A stretch of DNA of 60,000 nt, taken from contig OU612072.1 of NCBI GenBank assembly GCA_914767715.1, forward strand, positions 24,988,001-25,048,000. Reading direction: 5' to 3'. Positions 23,965-36,059 of the stretch are shown here, one piece after another (the stretch's first letter is position 1; the number at the start of each line of letters is the position of its first letter). Under the pieces are notes generated by a model, which worked only from the letters and a program-made list of their open reading frames with translations, was not told the origin of the DNA and searched no databases. Position numbers and translations under genes: made by a program. The DNA is from Membranipora membranacea. Its lineage: Eukaryota; Bryozoa; Gymnolaemata; Cheilostomatida; Membraniporidae.

Positions 23965-25180
23965 ATATATAACAGATATATAGTGTAAAGTAACCTCTTG
24001 TTTAATTTTTAATTGATTTCATGGCACATCTCAGACAAAAAATGTAATTAGCCCACCTTCATCTGGTTTTACTACACATATGTGGTAGAACACAGGACTG
24101 TGATTCAGCAGTTTCTACTAATGTTTCCTAAAACACATTTTGTGAAGGTGGTGTGAGGCACTGGATATGGGTTTTGTATACACATACATTCATTATAAAC
24201 GCAAAACTGAAGTTTTGTGGAAAACACGATGTGCAAAATCAGTTCCTATTCAATGATTATATACTGGGCATAAGTCTGAATAATCATGTTTATACCTTCT
24301 TTATTCCACTTTATACAATGACTCTACCACATTCCTCGCAAAATTATGCAACTATTATTATTCAATGTATGGTATAAGTAGACAACTTATTCAATTCAAT
24401 TGTAATTATACAATGTAGGTATAACTTCATCTATTTATACAATCATTATCCCGCATGGAATAAGCTCTGAATAGGAACCGATTTTGCACAGTGACAGTTG
24501 TTGGAGTAAGAATCTGCATTCTGAAAACTGATGTCACTTTTTGAAGAGGAACAGTGTCCACAATTTGGTATTCCTCTCCATCACGGATCTTCCCATTGTA
24601 TCTCTCACCAATATGGCAAAGGTAAGAAACATAATTAATGATTCAAACTAACAATCACACGCTAAAGTTAGGTCAACTGATACAAATGGATGTGGTTGCA
24701 GATGATACACCAGAGAAATCCATAATGAAGAAAGATTATTTTAGTGAGTTCAAGAGGTTACACTTGGGCTTTCAGTCACGCCGCATTTTGTGTCGCATGT
24801 TTACATATAGCGTAATAGCTGCCATGAATCAATTACGATCGTCAAATGAGGTCTCATCAGGCCTTTCATGCTGAAAAATTGGGTAGGCTGCAATGACTTC
24901 ACCAAATTACAGGACTCTGTGCTCTGCAGTGACATTTTTCCACTGGACCTCCCATCGGGAGCATTTAGACTCAGACCCAGACTCATTTCCACCTATTGTT
25001 TCATTACTTACCATGTTATCTATTGTTGTACACGATGATATTTTTATTGCAAGTAATTGATCCCAATATTTACAATTATAATGGAGCCATTATGTTTACC
25101 TACCGATTGCACATACCAAACTTTACCCTTACCCTTACCACTTACCCTTCGCTCAATTATCTATATAACTACCAATTCAT
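23965..25180 (+). repeat. Diverged direct duplication, copy 2
   Basis: Partner of 22120-22920, interrupted by an insert of about 430 bases at roughly 24055-24490. A 78-codon open frame at 24638-24874 has no counterpart reading in copy 1, so it is not accepted as a gene. Confidence 0.65.
24231..24489. mobile_element. 259-bp MITE with 22-bp TIRs
   Basis: GTGCAAAATCAGTTCCTATT (24231 on) is inverted at 24468-24489 with one mismatch in 22 bases. Internal short inverted repeats add to its fold-back nature. It lies in the insert that is missing from the paralogous copy near 22.2 kb. A similar but unclear trace occurs near 26290-26370. Confidence 0.75.
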
Positions 25181-28100
25181 TGTTTCGTAACACTCTTCAC
25201 ATGTGGTGATGAATCCGTTACACAATGCGTTCTTGCGTTCATTACACAGTGTAGTTAAGGTCAGATCTGTGCCTTTTTTTGCAACATATAGACTTCAATG
25301 GAGATTAACCCACCTGCGATAACTTGACCAGTTGTTGTCCAATTTGGTCATTTGAGCTATCATTTGAAAGGGTTTTCAATGGGTCATTGTACATTTTGTC
25401 TTTCATGAGGGTTGACTCAAAATGTTTATCACTTTTGGGGGAAAAAGGGTATTTTTAGAGAAAACATGCCTTTAACCCACCTGATTTAATTTCTTTCCTG
25501 TTGAACTTATCACTATGGATGTTTCTCAGATGGTAGAAAACATATTTATCTTTTGTACATTTTTAATCTTATGCCATTTGATATAACAGTAAAGGGGTGA
25601 GAGGCTTTCATAGGTGAGTAACATCCATTTTTCATGATAAATTTTCTAGCCATTATTTGGGCAATGATAATTTATATTGTAGCACGCCTGCCTATCAAAT
25701 GCGTTATATGCTGCAATTGAAGCGGTGTGTTAATTCATGGTCCATTAAGTACTTGTTGATCATCCTTGATCACGCTTGCAGAGCATGCTAGATGCAGCTA
25801 GTAACTGCCTATTTTGCAAGACTGTCCAGTGGTGATAATCGTTCTACAGTATTTAGGCTGGCTGCTCAGGGAAGAACTTAAATTGCTCCAGCAATCACTG
25901 ATACTGGATAGGGAAGTTGCTATAAACAGAGAACAATGTACTCTGACTTGCTGACATAGATTGAATCGGATTTTACGAACTAGGAAGTATCTATGTTTTG
26001 TATGGGATGGCTCTTCTTACTAAATACAGTACACCACCGGGCAATCATATCAAGTCTCATGATGATATCAGATCAGCGGAGGATGTACCAATTGCAGGGT
26101 AAGTTCAATGACAAACTGAATCAAATGTTAGGACAGTCGAATCGCAGGCCTACTAATAAATTGTATTTTAATATAGAAGTTTCCTCAATTAAACATTTAT
26201 TGATAGTCATCATTTTTTATGTGAGCATCGACACCATATAATATGATGTATCCAACTGAGAAGTGAAGCTGTTGCTGCCAGATCGCAATCCCGCATGTAT
26301 GTAGAGAACGGAACAGAGCCTGCTTTTTTCACAGTGACAGTGCCACTCATAAGCTCTGAATACAAAGTTGCTAAAAGGATGCTTATCTATTTTATGAGCC
26401 TTAACAAATCAATTTGTTTTCTTTTTACCGATATGAACTTGTAGCGGTAGTGTCCATCTTGTTGTTGTTAAGGGCATTGACATCTCCCGGGCATCCATGC
26501 TATGATGAACATATCGTTGCTCTCTTCATGGTTAGTTACATTTTCTCGCTTTTTTTTTCCATTTTTAAATGTTATGATGATGGGTATTTCATATATCTTT
26601 AGGCTGAGGACATGAGGCTCGGAAGAACTTCTGGCGCAGCTGCAATCACTAAAGATTTCCGATACACTCGGCCTTGCATATGTGGGTATTTAATCAATCT
26701 ACAAAGCAGAGAACTTCTGTAGAGGTATTTTCTCCTGCAACTTATCTTTTCACATTTGAAATTGGTCTCCATTATAGGAATATTTTGATTTAACTTGTAA
26801 CACAGTTCTCTGGATTTTATAGAGAGTCCAGGTTAATGGGAACATTGTAATTCTGGTAATTTTAGAAAAAGTGGCATTGGCCGAATACTGTTTACCACTC
26901 CTTTCCAATTTAACTATTGTGATCACCTACATCTGTGGGATGCAGATAGCGGTGTTCTATCCAGATTTCAACTTGATCCCTGCTGTACATTGATGTTGTT
27001 TACTCTTGTGGAGAAATTGGCTTTGCGTCTGAATATTTCAGAAACCATTTATGAGAATTTGTTTTTGTTTCTATCAGCAATTGAAAAACTTTATTTACAT
27101 TTCATGAAGCCCTGACACCATTCGTAAATAAGTATGGGTTATCGTCTGCGGGAGGAAAAATCATCAGGCATTTGTTTTTTGTGATCAAAGTCATCTACGA
27201 TCCGGTGCTTGTTAATTGGATCTAACATGACATAGATAAACCTCTGTAAAATCCCGACTAAAGCACCCTTATCAGTAATTAGTGGACAGAGGAACTCAAA
27301 AAAAATTTAATCCAGTTTCCGTTGTACTATGAAAAAAAGCCACGGAGCTATATCTGACACAGAGAAGAGAAAATCACAACTATTTTTGAATGATATACAC
27401 AAATAAAAGAGCTCTCAGGTCTATTTCTGTTAATTAGGGGAGAGTTTGTTGGCATCCTTTGATCGTTTTCAAATAACAGTTTGGCTATTGCAGTTCAACA
27501 GGAATCATGCTGAGATAATATAGTAAATATTTGACTTTCTTTTCATGGTGGTTGCGCAATTTAATAATACCTCTCTGTCAAATAGACACACTATCTATTA
27601 TTTTTTTTGCAGCTACTAAGATTATAAGAAGTTAGGGCTGGGTATTATTTAACTTTGGGTGCTTCACTTACTATTGTTAAGATTTATAAGTAACTTGACA
27701 GACCGCTGGGGAGATTTCTATCATGTTGAAAGCGAGAGGACACGCACACGAAAACTGTGTGTAGTCCAATGGTCAATGCCCGTGAGAATTTTTTCTGCAT
27801 ATCTTTTGAATGAACTGGTGAGGTAATTCCTTGTATGATGTTGTTTTTTATAGATTGAGATTTTTGTGGACATCTTATATGACTGGACCTATTGCGTTTT
27901 GAAAAAACAGTACTGTGCAAGAGCCAAGATCGATTACTCTATCGCCTAAACAAAGCCTTTACAGTGCTTCCCGATGAATGACTTCATCTCAAGATGCTGC
28001 TCGAACGACTCCCTATGCCTGGCTCTGTTTTTTTGCAAGTGGCCGTACTTTTGTTGCATAAAAGACACTTCTTCAAGGGATTAGGCTGTGTTTTCTTTGC

Positions 28101-28557
28101 TCGATGTTAGCTGTCTTACAAAACTTGTTCAATGAAAATATGAAAATGGTTTTGCAACTTATTATATTACCATGACTTCCTTATTAGCAGGTACTGCCAG
28201 TTATTGAGCTAAACTTTCTCTTGAAGTATATATATATGTATATATATAGTTTTTTATCCATATTCACTATTCTATTTTCTCCATATTCAGCAAATAAATC
28301 TTAGTATTATAGAGTCAGACAACGATATTCTCGAGTTTTGATTCAGATTTAGTTTTGTCATGTTAACTCTAGAACAAGATTAATCCAATTGTCTGCATTC
28401 CTGTTGCTCCCTTCCACTGGTAACGCCGCAGGCCTGCGGAGTGACCAGTGGATTGGGATTGACTTGGAAGACTGGGTAGGAAGACTGTTTGATTCTGTTT
28501 TGTCCGATCAAAGATTGGTATCTTAGTTAAATGGTCACTGCTTGCTCGTAGTATCAT

Positions 28558-28895
28558 CAGAGACTATAGATAATAGTCTCTGGTATCATACCACAGTTTG
28601 CCAGACAAAAGCAAACATTTTTCAATGTCACCAATCTTTGGTACTGATTTTAGTAAATCTTGAAGCTGCTGCGATACAACAAACATCATTTCCTTGAATA
28701 CATTGCCTGCAATCAGAAACCACAACTTAACCACATAGGCAGTAGACATGTGCTTGCGGTCTGGTAATTGATAAAACTGGTAGTAAATGTTTGATGAACT
28801 ATCATTCAATATCTACAAGCAAGACATGGTGTGATATCATTAGGGAATAAATTTGTATTACATCCAGAGACTATAGATAATATCTATAGTCTCTG
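28558..28895. mobile_element. Nested ~340-bp fold-back element with palindromic ends
   Basis: Both ends are palindromes. 28558-28582 is CAGAGACTAT-AGATA-ATAGTCTCTG. 28865-28895 is a 31-base palindrome starting CAGAGACTATAGATA. The two ends are also inverted relative to each other. It lies inside the 4.4-kb element. A second left end occurs at 29242-29266. Confidence 0.6.
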
Positions 28896-29214
28896 TTACG
28901 GCTGAAGCTTTGTCTAGCCAATGCTGAGATTTACAACAGTAGCAGCGTACACAATCAAAGAGATTTCAATCAAGCAGCCTCAAAAACTAGCATAGTGTAG
29001 GATTATAACTGATTTGTACCTATCATTGTCTTCAGATCATGAAGAGGTTTTAACTGGGCAACCTAATACTCCAATACTAAATCCCTGTTTCCATCCGGCC
29101 CACAGAGCAATGCAGGCGGTCTTTTGATGCCAGCGAGTTTTTTTAGAGCCTCAGTTTCATCTCTGGCTTGAGCATTTCAACACAATCGACCCCACGACTT
29201 TCCAGCTCAGTTTC

Positions 29215-29318
29215 ATGGTCACTGCTTGCTCGTAGTATCATCAGAGACTATAGATAATAGTCTCTGGTATCATACCACAGTTTGCCATACAAATGCAAAA
29301 ATTTTTCAATGTCACTGC
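29215..29318 (+). repeat. Second copy of palindromic-end sequence
   Basis: Direct repeat of 28530-28632, almost identical (ATGGTCACTGCTTGCTCGTA.. through the palindrome to ..CAATGTCAC). It includes sequence outside the fold-back element, so it arose by local duplication and not by a new insertion. Confidence 0.75.
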
Positions 29319-29924
29319 TCACAAAATATTTCATAGCGTAAGCTTCATATCATAGTTATTCATCGCTATTCATCGCTCTAACCATAACCACAACTATTCA
29401 TAGCACTAACCACAATGCCCTAACCACAAGTACTTGTATGGAGATCATCACTTGGAAGTTAAGCTGTGTATTTGCTCATGTGATAGTGTGTCAAGTTTAG
29501 CGCAGGGGTATGGCTTTGGCTTAGAATGCACTCGGTCCCAGGTAGGGAAGGGATTTTTGTGTTTGAGGTAAAAGCTTCAAAACTTCTCATCTTGGACAAC
29601 AATCTGACCTTAACTACACTGTGTAATCACTGGTTGGCGGCGGGCGCTCCTTGATCGTGATATGCGTCTAGGCTCCACAGCAGCGATACTAGTAATATAT
29701 ATGGTACAGTCATATTACGCAGAACGTATAGTGTTACAAGAGTTAGTGATCGGTGATTAGCAGTTTGTAGCCAGCTGACTACCACAACTTACTAAGGGCA
29801 AAGCAAGAGTAATAGGGGGGCTGTTACCAAGAATGCAACAAGTCATTGCAGCTGGATTGTTCCTTATATTTCGTTTAAAATATAATATTGCCAAGACATA
29901 CATTGATTAGAATCGTATCTAGAT

Positions 29925-30065
29925 ATGAAACCACCAAATACATATTAAATCTGGCTAAGAATATGTTTAGTGACGTTACTGTGAGTTGTGAAATTTCAGA
30001 ACATCAAATGAGTTTAGAGTTGAGAGAAATATTATGTGCCAGTTGCAATGACTTGTTTACTTGAC
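29925..30065 (+). repeat. Dispersed repeat R2, several copies
   Basis: A family of about 150-220 bases marked by GTGACTTGCAAAATTTC-like sequence, then GAGAGAAATATTATGTGCCA and CCAGTTGCAATGACTTG, often followed by ATCTRATTCTATC and ..TCAATATGC... Other copies lie near 22905-23075, 33780-33985, 34950-35160 and 35430-35590. Old and diverged; type unknown. Confidence 0.6.
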
Positions 30066-30280
30066 TGACTTTTCAACCATTATCATATCAAATAACCATA
30101 GTTGTGCGGCAATGGCATCATGATGACTAAGCTATGGTCACATAAGATAACTTAGTCTTATGATGATGATAGGACATAAAAATAGTAATAAATAGTTATA
30201 ATATGGTGTCATTTTTCTCTTTTTTGGAATGGCACCTAATGAAAAGCAGTGATATGACGCAGAAAACAGTCTCTCCCCAG

Positions 30281-30520
30281 TTAGCTTCTATGTTTTACTG
30301 TACAGTTTCTGCCAAATAGACATTTACTCAACAAATCATTGATGAAATGATCCTCATAGTGAATATAGCGTAAGGCCAGTGTTCGTGTCTGATTGTCCAT
30401 CATGGTATAAATGTCGGGATGTTCAATGCCTATCTTAGTAGCGTCCTTGAAAATTTTACACAGGCGTTGCTTGTCAGCAGCATATGCCAACCAGATGTTG
30501 ACACTAGTATTTCAGAGTTA
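30281..30520 (-). other. Possible coding exon, unrecognised
   Basis: The minus-strand frame reads ..WLAYAADKQRLCKIFKDATK.. and ends ..LFGRNCTVKHRS before TAA. The composition is protein-like, and an AG acceptor can be placed near 30507. No partner exon, start, poly(A) signal or family is recognised. It may equally be a relic of the neighbouring element. Confidence 0.25.
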
Positions 30521-30524
30521 TTAA

Positions 30525-31690
30525 TCAGCGGTTTGTATCATTTATGGTCACTTTATAAACTTTTATCTAAATGTCAATATTAATAACTGATCATGATCAT
30601 TGGCTTATGAATTAAAGTTAGCTTGCCTCATCTGATATGCCATCAGTATTTTGACAATGCTATCCCAGATTCAGTTCACCAGCCGCTATTAAATCTGTAT
30701 TATTCCGATCAAAGCCAGAAATAGTTTCTATAAATTAGTGATAAAAACAGGAAAGCAAGGCTTTGGGGCAGCCCTATGTTGTATTTGTCTACTTATACGA
30801 AACAAAATTCAACACAAAAGGCCAACTCAACTCAAATGATATTTTGGTGATTCCAATCGTGTCAACAAGTACCAAGTTATGTTGGTATGAAACCATTAAG
30901 ACTTTGTTGATGTCAACAGAGCTAATAAATAAGGTGAATTTTGTTGAAATTTGGTGGCTCATTTACAAAATAAAGTTATCACCCCATGTATTTTATTTAT
31001 TGTGAGAAATCCCATTACATGACAGCAGGTCTCAAGCTTAACTCGAAAATCCTGTTAGTATTAATAACATAATAACATGGCCATATATGTTCGAGTATGA
31101 CTGAAGCTTTCAAGATAAGAACTGTTTGCAATGTCAAGAGCAAATTTACATCAGTTTTCACTAAAATGGCTTAATTTTCATGTGTGTTCAATGTGTTGGG
31201 CATGGAAAGCTATCTATGTAAAACATTTAAGAATCATGCAGAGTAAAGGAATACAGAGTAGTTTTTTCAACAATAGTTAAGGCAAAGAGTTTTTTACTCC
31301 TTGGTCACAGTACCTGCAAGCTTTGTGTCAAGGGGAAAATTATGTGAAGATTGATGCCAAAAACTCCTTTCATCTATTTGTCACAAATATAGGGTTCTGG
31401 AGCATGAACTGAATTAAAAGTTTTTGATTATAGTAAAGAATAGAATATGCAGGCTCTCCCGAAAAAATCTCCTTCTGTACAGCCTTACTCTACGATTAGA
31501 TTTGACGCGTTTTATGCTTAAATTACACCTGTAACTATCCTAGCTAAATTAGTATGTTGGGTAGTTAAGTAAGCAGTATTGCGACTGTTTTAATAATAGG
31601 AATAGCTATTATGATCTTAGAATGATGCTGGCACCAAGTTCCCTTGGTCTGTGCCATTGCTGAACCTTAAATTTATCGAAAGGGCCTCTG
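30525..31690. other. Intergenic, no gene seen
   Basis: AT-rich sequence. The one longer frame (30763-31005, plus) has no splice or family support. Confidence 0.5.
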
Positions 31691-31699
31691 TCAAACAAA

Positions 31700-31835
31700 T
31701 CTGCAGTCCATCGACTACTGGACTTTGGTTGGCACCAAGGTGTGCTCCGATCATCCTGCAAACAGAGAGCAACCTGGCGCAGATGTCGCAGCCTTGCCAC
31801 TAAGGCAACAAATTTCACTGCCCGTGCTCAGGGAT
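31700..31835 (+). mobile_element. SINE-A copy 4, diverged and partial
   Basis: Matches the SINE-A body (..CGACTACTGG.., ..GTGTGCTCCGA.., ..CTGCAAACAGAGAGCAAC.., ..CACTAAGGCAAC..) but lacks a clear tRNA-like head. Confidence 0.7.
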
Positions 31836-32190
31836 GTGGCTTGTGACAAGACATCTGATTTAAATAAACCTTTCATCTTGATCTGATGTAATAATGCCTT
31901 AATACACCAATTTTATACTAAGCCACTAGCCTTGAGACACAAAGGTTAACCTCAGGTTTTTATATTACATTGCCTTTAAATCCTTTGGAATAGATAAACA
32001 AGGCACAACAGTAACAAATTCTTCCACTGTAATGAAAGACAGAGAATGTAATACACCATTTGTAAACAACAAGTTGTATTACATTCTCGACACTTTACAA
32101 TAAAAACAGGCCTATTGTAAACTTTCAACTGCCAGCGATTAAAATTTCGTCCTTATATGGATTCACCAATTTGTATTAACATCAAGTTGA

Positions 32191-32285
32191 GGAGTAGGAG
32201 GTGGCTCAGTGGTTAGAGCGCCAGTTCTTCTTGCCCTTAAGGCACACACTATTTCGACCATAGTAGTGGCGTGATGTCCAGGAAC
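32191..32285 (+). mobile_element. SINE-A copy 5, internally deleted
   Basis: The head GGAGTAGGAGGTGGCTCAGT is joined directly to a tail-like CCCTTAAGGCAC, so the B box and most of the body are gone. Confidence 0.65.
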
Positions 32286-32289
32286 CAGT

Positions 32290-33770
32290 AGCGATCAGAG
32301 ACGGTGTGCCGTATGTGATAGGATATTCATACAATATTGTCATCATTATTGACCCTATTTCTTCGTTCAGTCATTATATCTCAAAGGAGGAGGACGCAGT
32401 ATACAACCCCGAACCATGTATTATAATAAGCTGAAGCTCAAAAGTGATAATGCTGTCAACCAGGGTTTATTTATAAAATGTTGCTTACAATTAAAATTTT
32501 CTAATGATAGGCTGTTAGTTATGCTGCGTATATTAAGCACAAATTAGTTTTATAATAAAATTCCCAACACTCTAAAAATTTAGATATAATATAAAATCAT
32601 AATTATTTTGTAGTGAAATTGAATAACAGATAATTTTAAAATGAATTGCAGACAGGAAAACATTTAGCAACTCATGGTTGGCCACATATAGATATACCTC
32701 ATGGACTATAAAATGTTTCATCTTCTTGTTGTTCAAAATGAGTTCAATCCTGTGTAGGATGCTGCCAAATCACTATCATTTAAATGTAGTGCAAATAGCA
32801 AATAATATAAAAATCCGAATGTTGCTATAGTTTTGTTTTGCTGGTGATAAAGAATGTTTTGAGATGTCACCTGTCATGTCATCAAAATTGTTTTTTGTCT
32901 GCAAACAACAATTTACAAAAGAAAAAATTATAAGACTTTGACTGATTTTGGATGGTTCATGCCAAAACGCCTGCAGCTTTTTCCTGCAAAATATTTCAAG
33001 GTTACCCGGAGAATATTTTATGGCATGACAATGAGAGTGGCATAGGATGATATGAAAAATGTTTGAGGGTGGTCTATGCCAAGATGTGGGAAGAAGTTCT
33101 GCTAAGGCTGAAGCTTTTACTGCAAATCATTTGAAGGTTACCTGGAGAATATTTTATGGCATGACAATGAGATGTTGTAGGATGATATTTATGCTTTAGA
33201 TTTAATTGCAGTCAACCTCAACAACTGCTTGATATGTCAATCTGCCATTAAATAATGACAGGGTAATTTCCCATCCTGATACATGTTTGAGGATATTAAT
33301 ACCTAGTATTTCAGTAATTTGTATCCTTAATCATTTTTATAAGCAATTTTAATCACAATTTCAATAACTTACCATGATCATTGACTTATGGAATCAAATC
33401 ACATAAAAATAAAATTGACTCATGGTATTTGTCTTGAACTGATTGACACCTTCTGTGTGGATACAGATGTTTGGAGTTTGCAGTGACCCTAAGAAGTCTT
33501 AGACGTAGAACACAAATTTCGCACCAGTAAATTTTTACAACGCTCTCCCAGATCCACTAAACCAAGCACTGTTTGATCCGTATAATTTCAACACAAGCAA
33601 GAGTCTGCTTGTACAAATCTGATCAGTAGACAAACAAACAAGAGAGCAACTTGTGAGAAGAAAGTTCAATACAAGTAATGCAATTTTAATAATCATAAAG
33701 GTGTCAATGGTTACCAAGTTTTGTTTGGATGAAGTCATAGGACTGTGTTTTTACATTTGACATGACTTTT
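32290..33770. other. Gene-poor sequence with a local tandem duplication
   Basis: A roughly 120-base unit is repeated at about 32970-33050 and 33095-33190 (shared AAGGTTACCYGGAGAATATT and TTATGGCATGACAATGAGA). No gene was seen. Confidence 0.6.
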
Positions 33771-35619
33771 TTGGTAATTTTCATACATCTTGCTAATAAT
33801 AAAATCTCAGTAACCATGCTGTGACTTGCAAGATTTTGGGACTCGAATAGTGTTATGGCGGATGTTTTTCACCCTTGTCGAATGAAATTATTTATGAGCC
33901 AAGTTTCAATGTCTTGTGATAATCTGATTCTATCAACCTCAACCCACTATATATGTATTGATATGCTTGTTCATACCGAAAACCATCTCCGCCTAATGTT
34001 TACTATAGAGACCTTCATTGTAGTCCAAGTAATAGTTCTATATTTGAGAACCAATCTTATTGGCAGGATGATATTTGGTATTATTATATTATGTGATTAA
34101 TACTCTGCCAACGACACATAGCAATAAATAACTTTCATGGCAGGTGGCATTGATGGACATGATTTCCAAATATATCATACCAAACAATGCTTACCAGCTG
34201 TCAACACTTATATTTCAGGGTAATTGATCAGTGATTTGTATCTTTTAATGTCTCTTTGTAACATACTGAATTTTCTCTTGTTCCCTAAGCTCTTAGTTTG
34301 TTGCAATTCATTTCATTTCCAGTCATCTTCATCAAAAGTAGAGAGGAATATTGATAGGCATCAGATGCAGCCCCCCCTAGCCAGAGGGTAGAAGTAATAC
34401 CAATTGATACAATTTCATTCAATCCTCTCGCTTTACATGCATGATGACTTACAACACCTTTTCTATAAACAAAGTGGAACGAAAACTGCCTGTATGCATA
34501 ATTGCCCAGACACAAACGGCACCAATTATCCTATATTATGTATACACGCTGTTTATAGGTATTGACTAGCATCATCGGTGGAGTCATTGTACATGGAACC
34601 TTTCTTTGCTAATGATTTCGGCTTTTGTGAACTATTAAACATTAATGCTTTGATCGTGTCACCCAGAAATATACTGCCATTATCATATACGACATTTACT
34701 CATGGTCTTTGTCATGAATTGCTCAGACCCCAATGCTCAGAATATGGCGATGACAAAATACTAACACAGCTGCTGCGCCATGTAAATTTTGACAATGGTT
34801 TCCAGGGTTCTAGAAAAAAAGTGAATTTTACTCACATGATTTTACTTTTTTCATAATCATTTATCATCAAATCATAATCTTGTCTATCATTACCAAGTTG
34901 GGATGACACCATCAAACCACGTAATCATAACTGCCACTGCTTTTTTGGTATTTCTGTAAATATAGCTAACAGCATAACCTCAGTAACCAGTGACTTGCAA
35001 AAGTTTCGAACAGCGGTAGAGCGATGTTGTGTATTGTAAGCTGTGTGGAATGAGTTTGGAAGTGAGCCAGTTGCAATTACTTGTGATTATCTAATTTCAA
35101 TAATTTCCTCCAAATTTATAATAAGTATCAATATGCATGGTCATTCGGCATGTTAAATAGGGGACAGGTTGTGAGTCTTTCATTGTTTTTAGCAATACCT
35201 GGGCTATACTATTTACTGCATAAGCTTCCAGATATGGGCTTTACGATGAGTTGAATCAGGCTGAATGGAGTTGATATTTGATTGACTTTCTATTCCTGAG
35301 GGTACAAAGTTCAGCAAGTATGGTCAATTTGTGCTCCAATTTATGGTAAAGACCCTTGGTTTATTTTTGGGTCGCTGTGTAGATTTTGATCAGGTCGCAG
35401 AGTAAGGCGACGTGCACAAAATCTATTTAAACATCATAGCAAACAGCGGCATAGCGATGTGTTTTGCATTGTAAATTTTTTCAAAGAGATTAGCTATCAG
35501 CCAGTTGCAATGACATGCGATAATCGGATTCTATCTCTCCCAACTCAACATATCTTTATTGATATGCTTTGTTATACAGAAACGATGAAAAAACAGCTGA
35601 AGAAAGCCATTCACGCTAA

Positions 35620-36000
35620 AAAATCCTGAAGAGCGTAGATTAAGACTATACCAATAATCAGTACTAATACTACATGCTATTACACCAAGTATGTGTTTTT
35701 TTAGCATCAGCAAGCATATTTTCACTAATTATTTTGTCAATCATTATTGTTCTGTGGATAATATGGCCTCATTCCATATCACTTCTCTCCACTTAGGCAT
35801 GTAGGATGTTTTATACAAAGTAGATGCTCGCTCAACCAGTTAGCGTTTCTGTACTTTTTAATTAGTAACAAAGTTTAATAATAATTCCGCTAGAACAGTT
35901 TGGCTGATGTATTCTAAATATGCAATTGCTGCCAGCATTGCCAGATTGCACTAAAGATAATGTAGGGTACGGTACGACTTAGTAGATTTGAACATCAGGA
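35620..36000 (+). repeat. Direct duplication R3, copy 1
   Basis: Collinear with about 37865-38160. Shared landmarks are CCAATAATCAGTACT, TTTTTTTAGCATCAG, TTCTGTGGA and GCTGATGTATTCTA followed by TGCTGCC. Copy 1 starts directly after an R2 copy. Confidence 0.7.
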
Positions 36001-36059
36001 TTTTGTCGGCTTATCCTTACAATACCCGGAGTATTCTGTGCTTCCAAATATTGTCAGTG

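Larger units (their letters stand above)
25241..29627 (-). mobile_element. 4.4-kb DNA transposon-like element with perfect 26-bp TIRs, decayed
   Basis: The 26 bases at 25241-25266 (ATTACACAGTGTAGTTAAGG..) are perfectly inverted at 29602-29627. Coding-like stretches all lie on the minus strand. They include KKLAGIKRPPALLCGPDGNR near 29125-29060, a 60-residue stretch at about 28745-28570, KYGHLQKNRARHRESFEQHL at about 28055-27990, a stretch at 27920-27684, and LCPLITDKGALVGILQRFIY at about 27290-27225. All are broken by stops and frameshifts. I do not recognise the transposase class. No clear target-site duplication is visible at the TIR edges, so the true ends could lie slightly outside. Confidence 0.65.
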
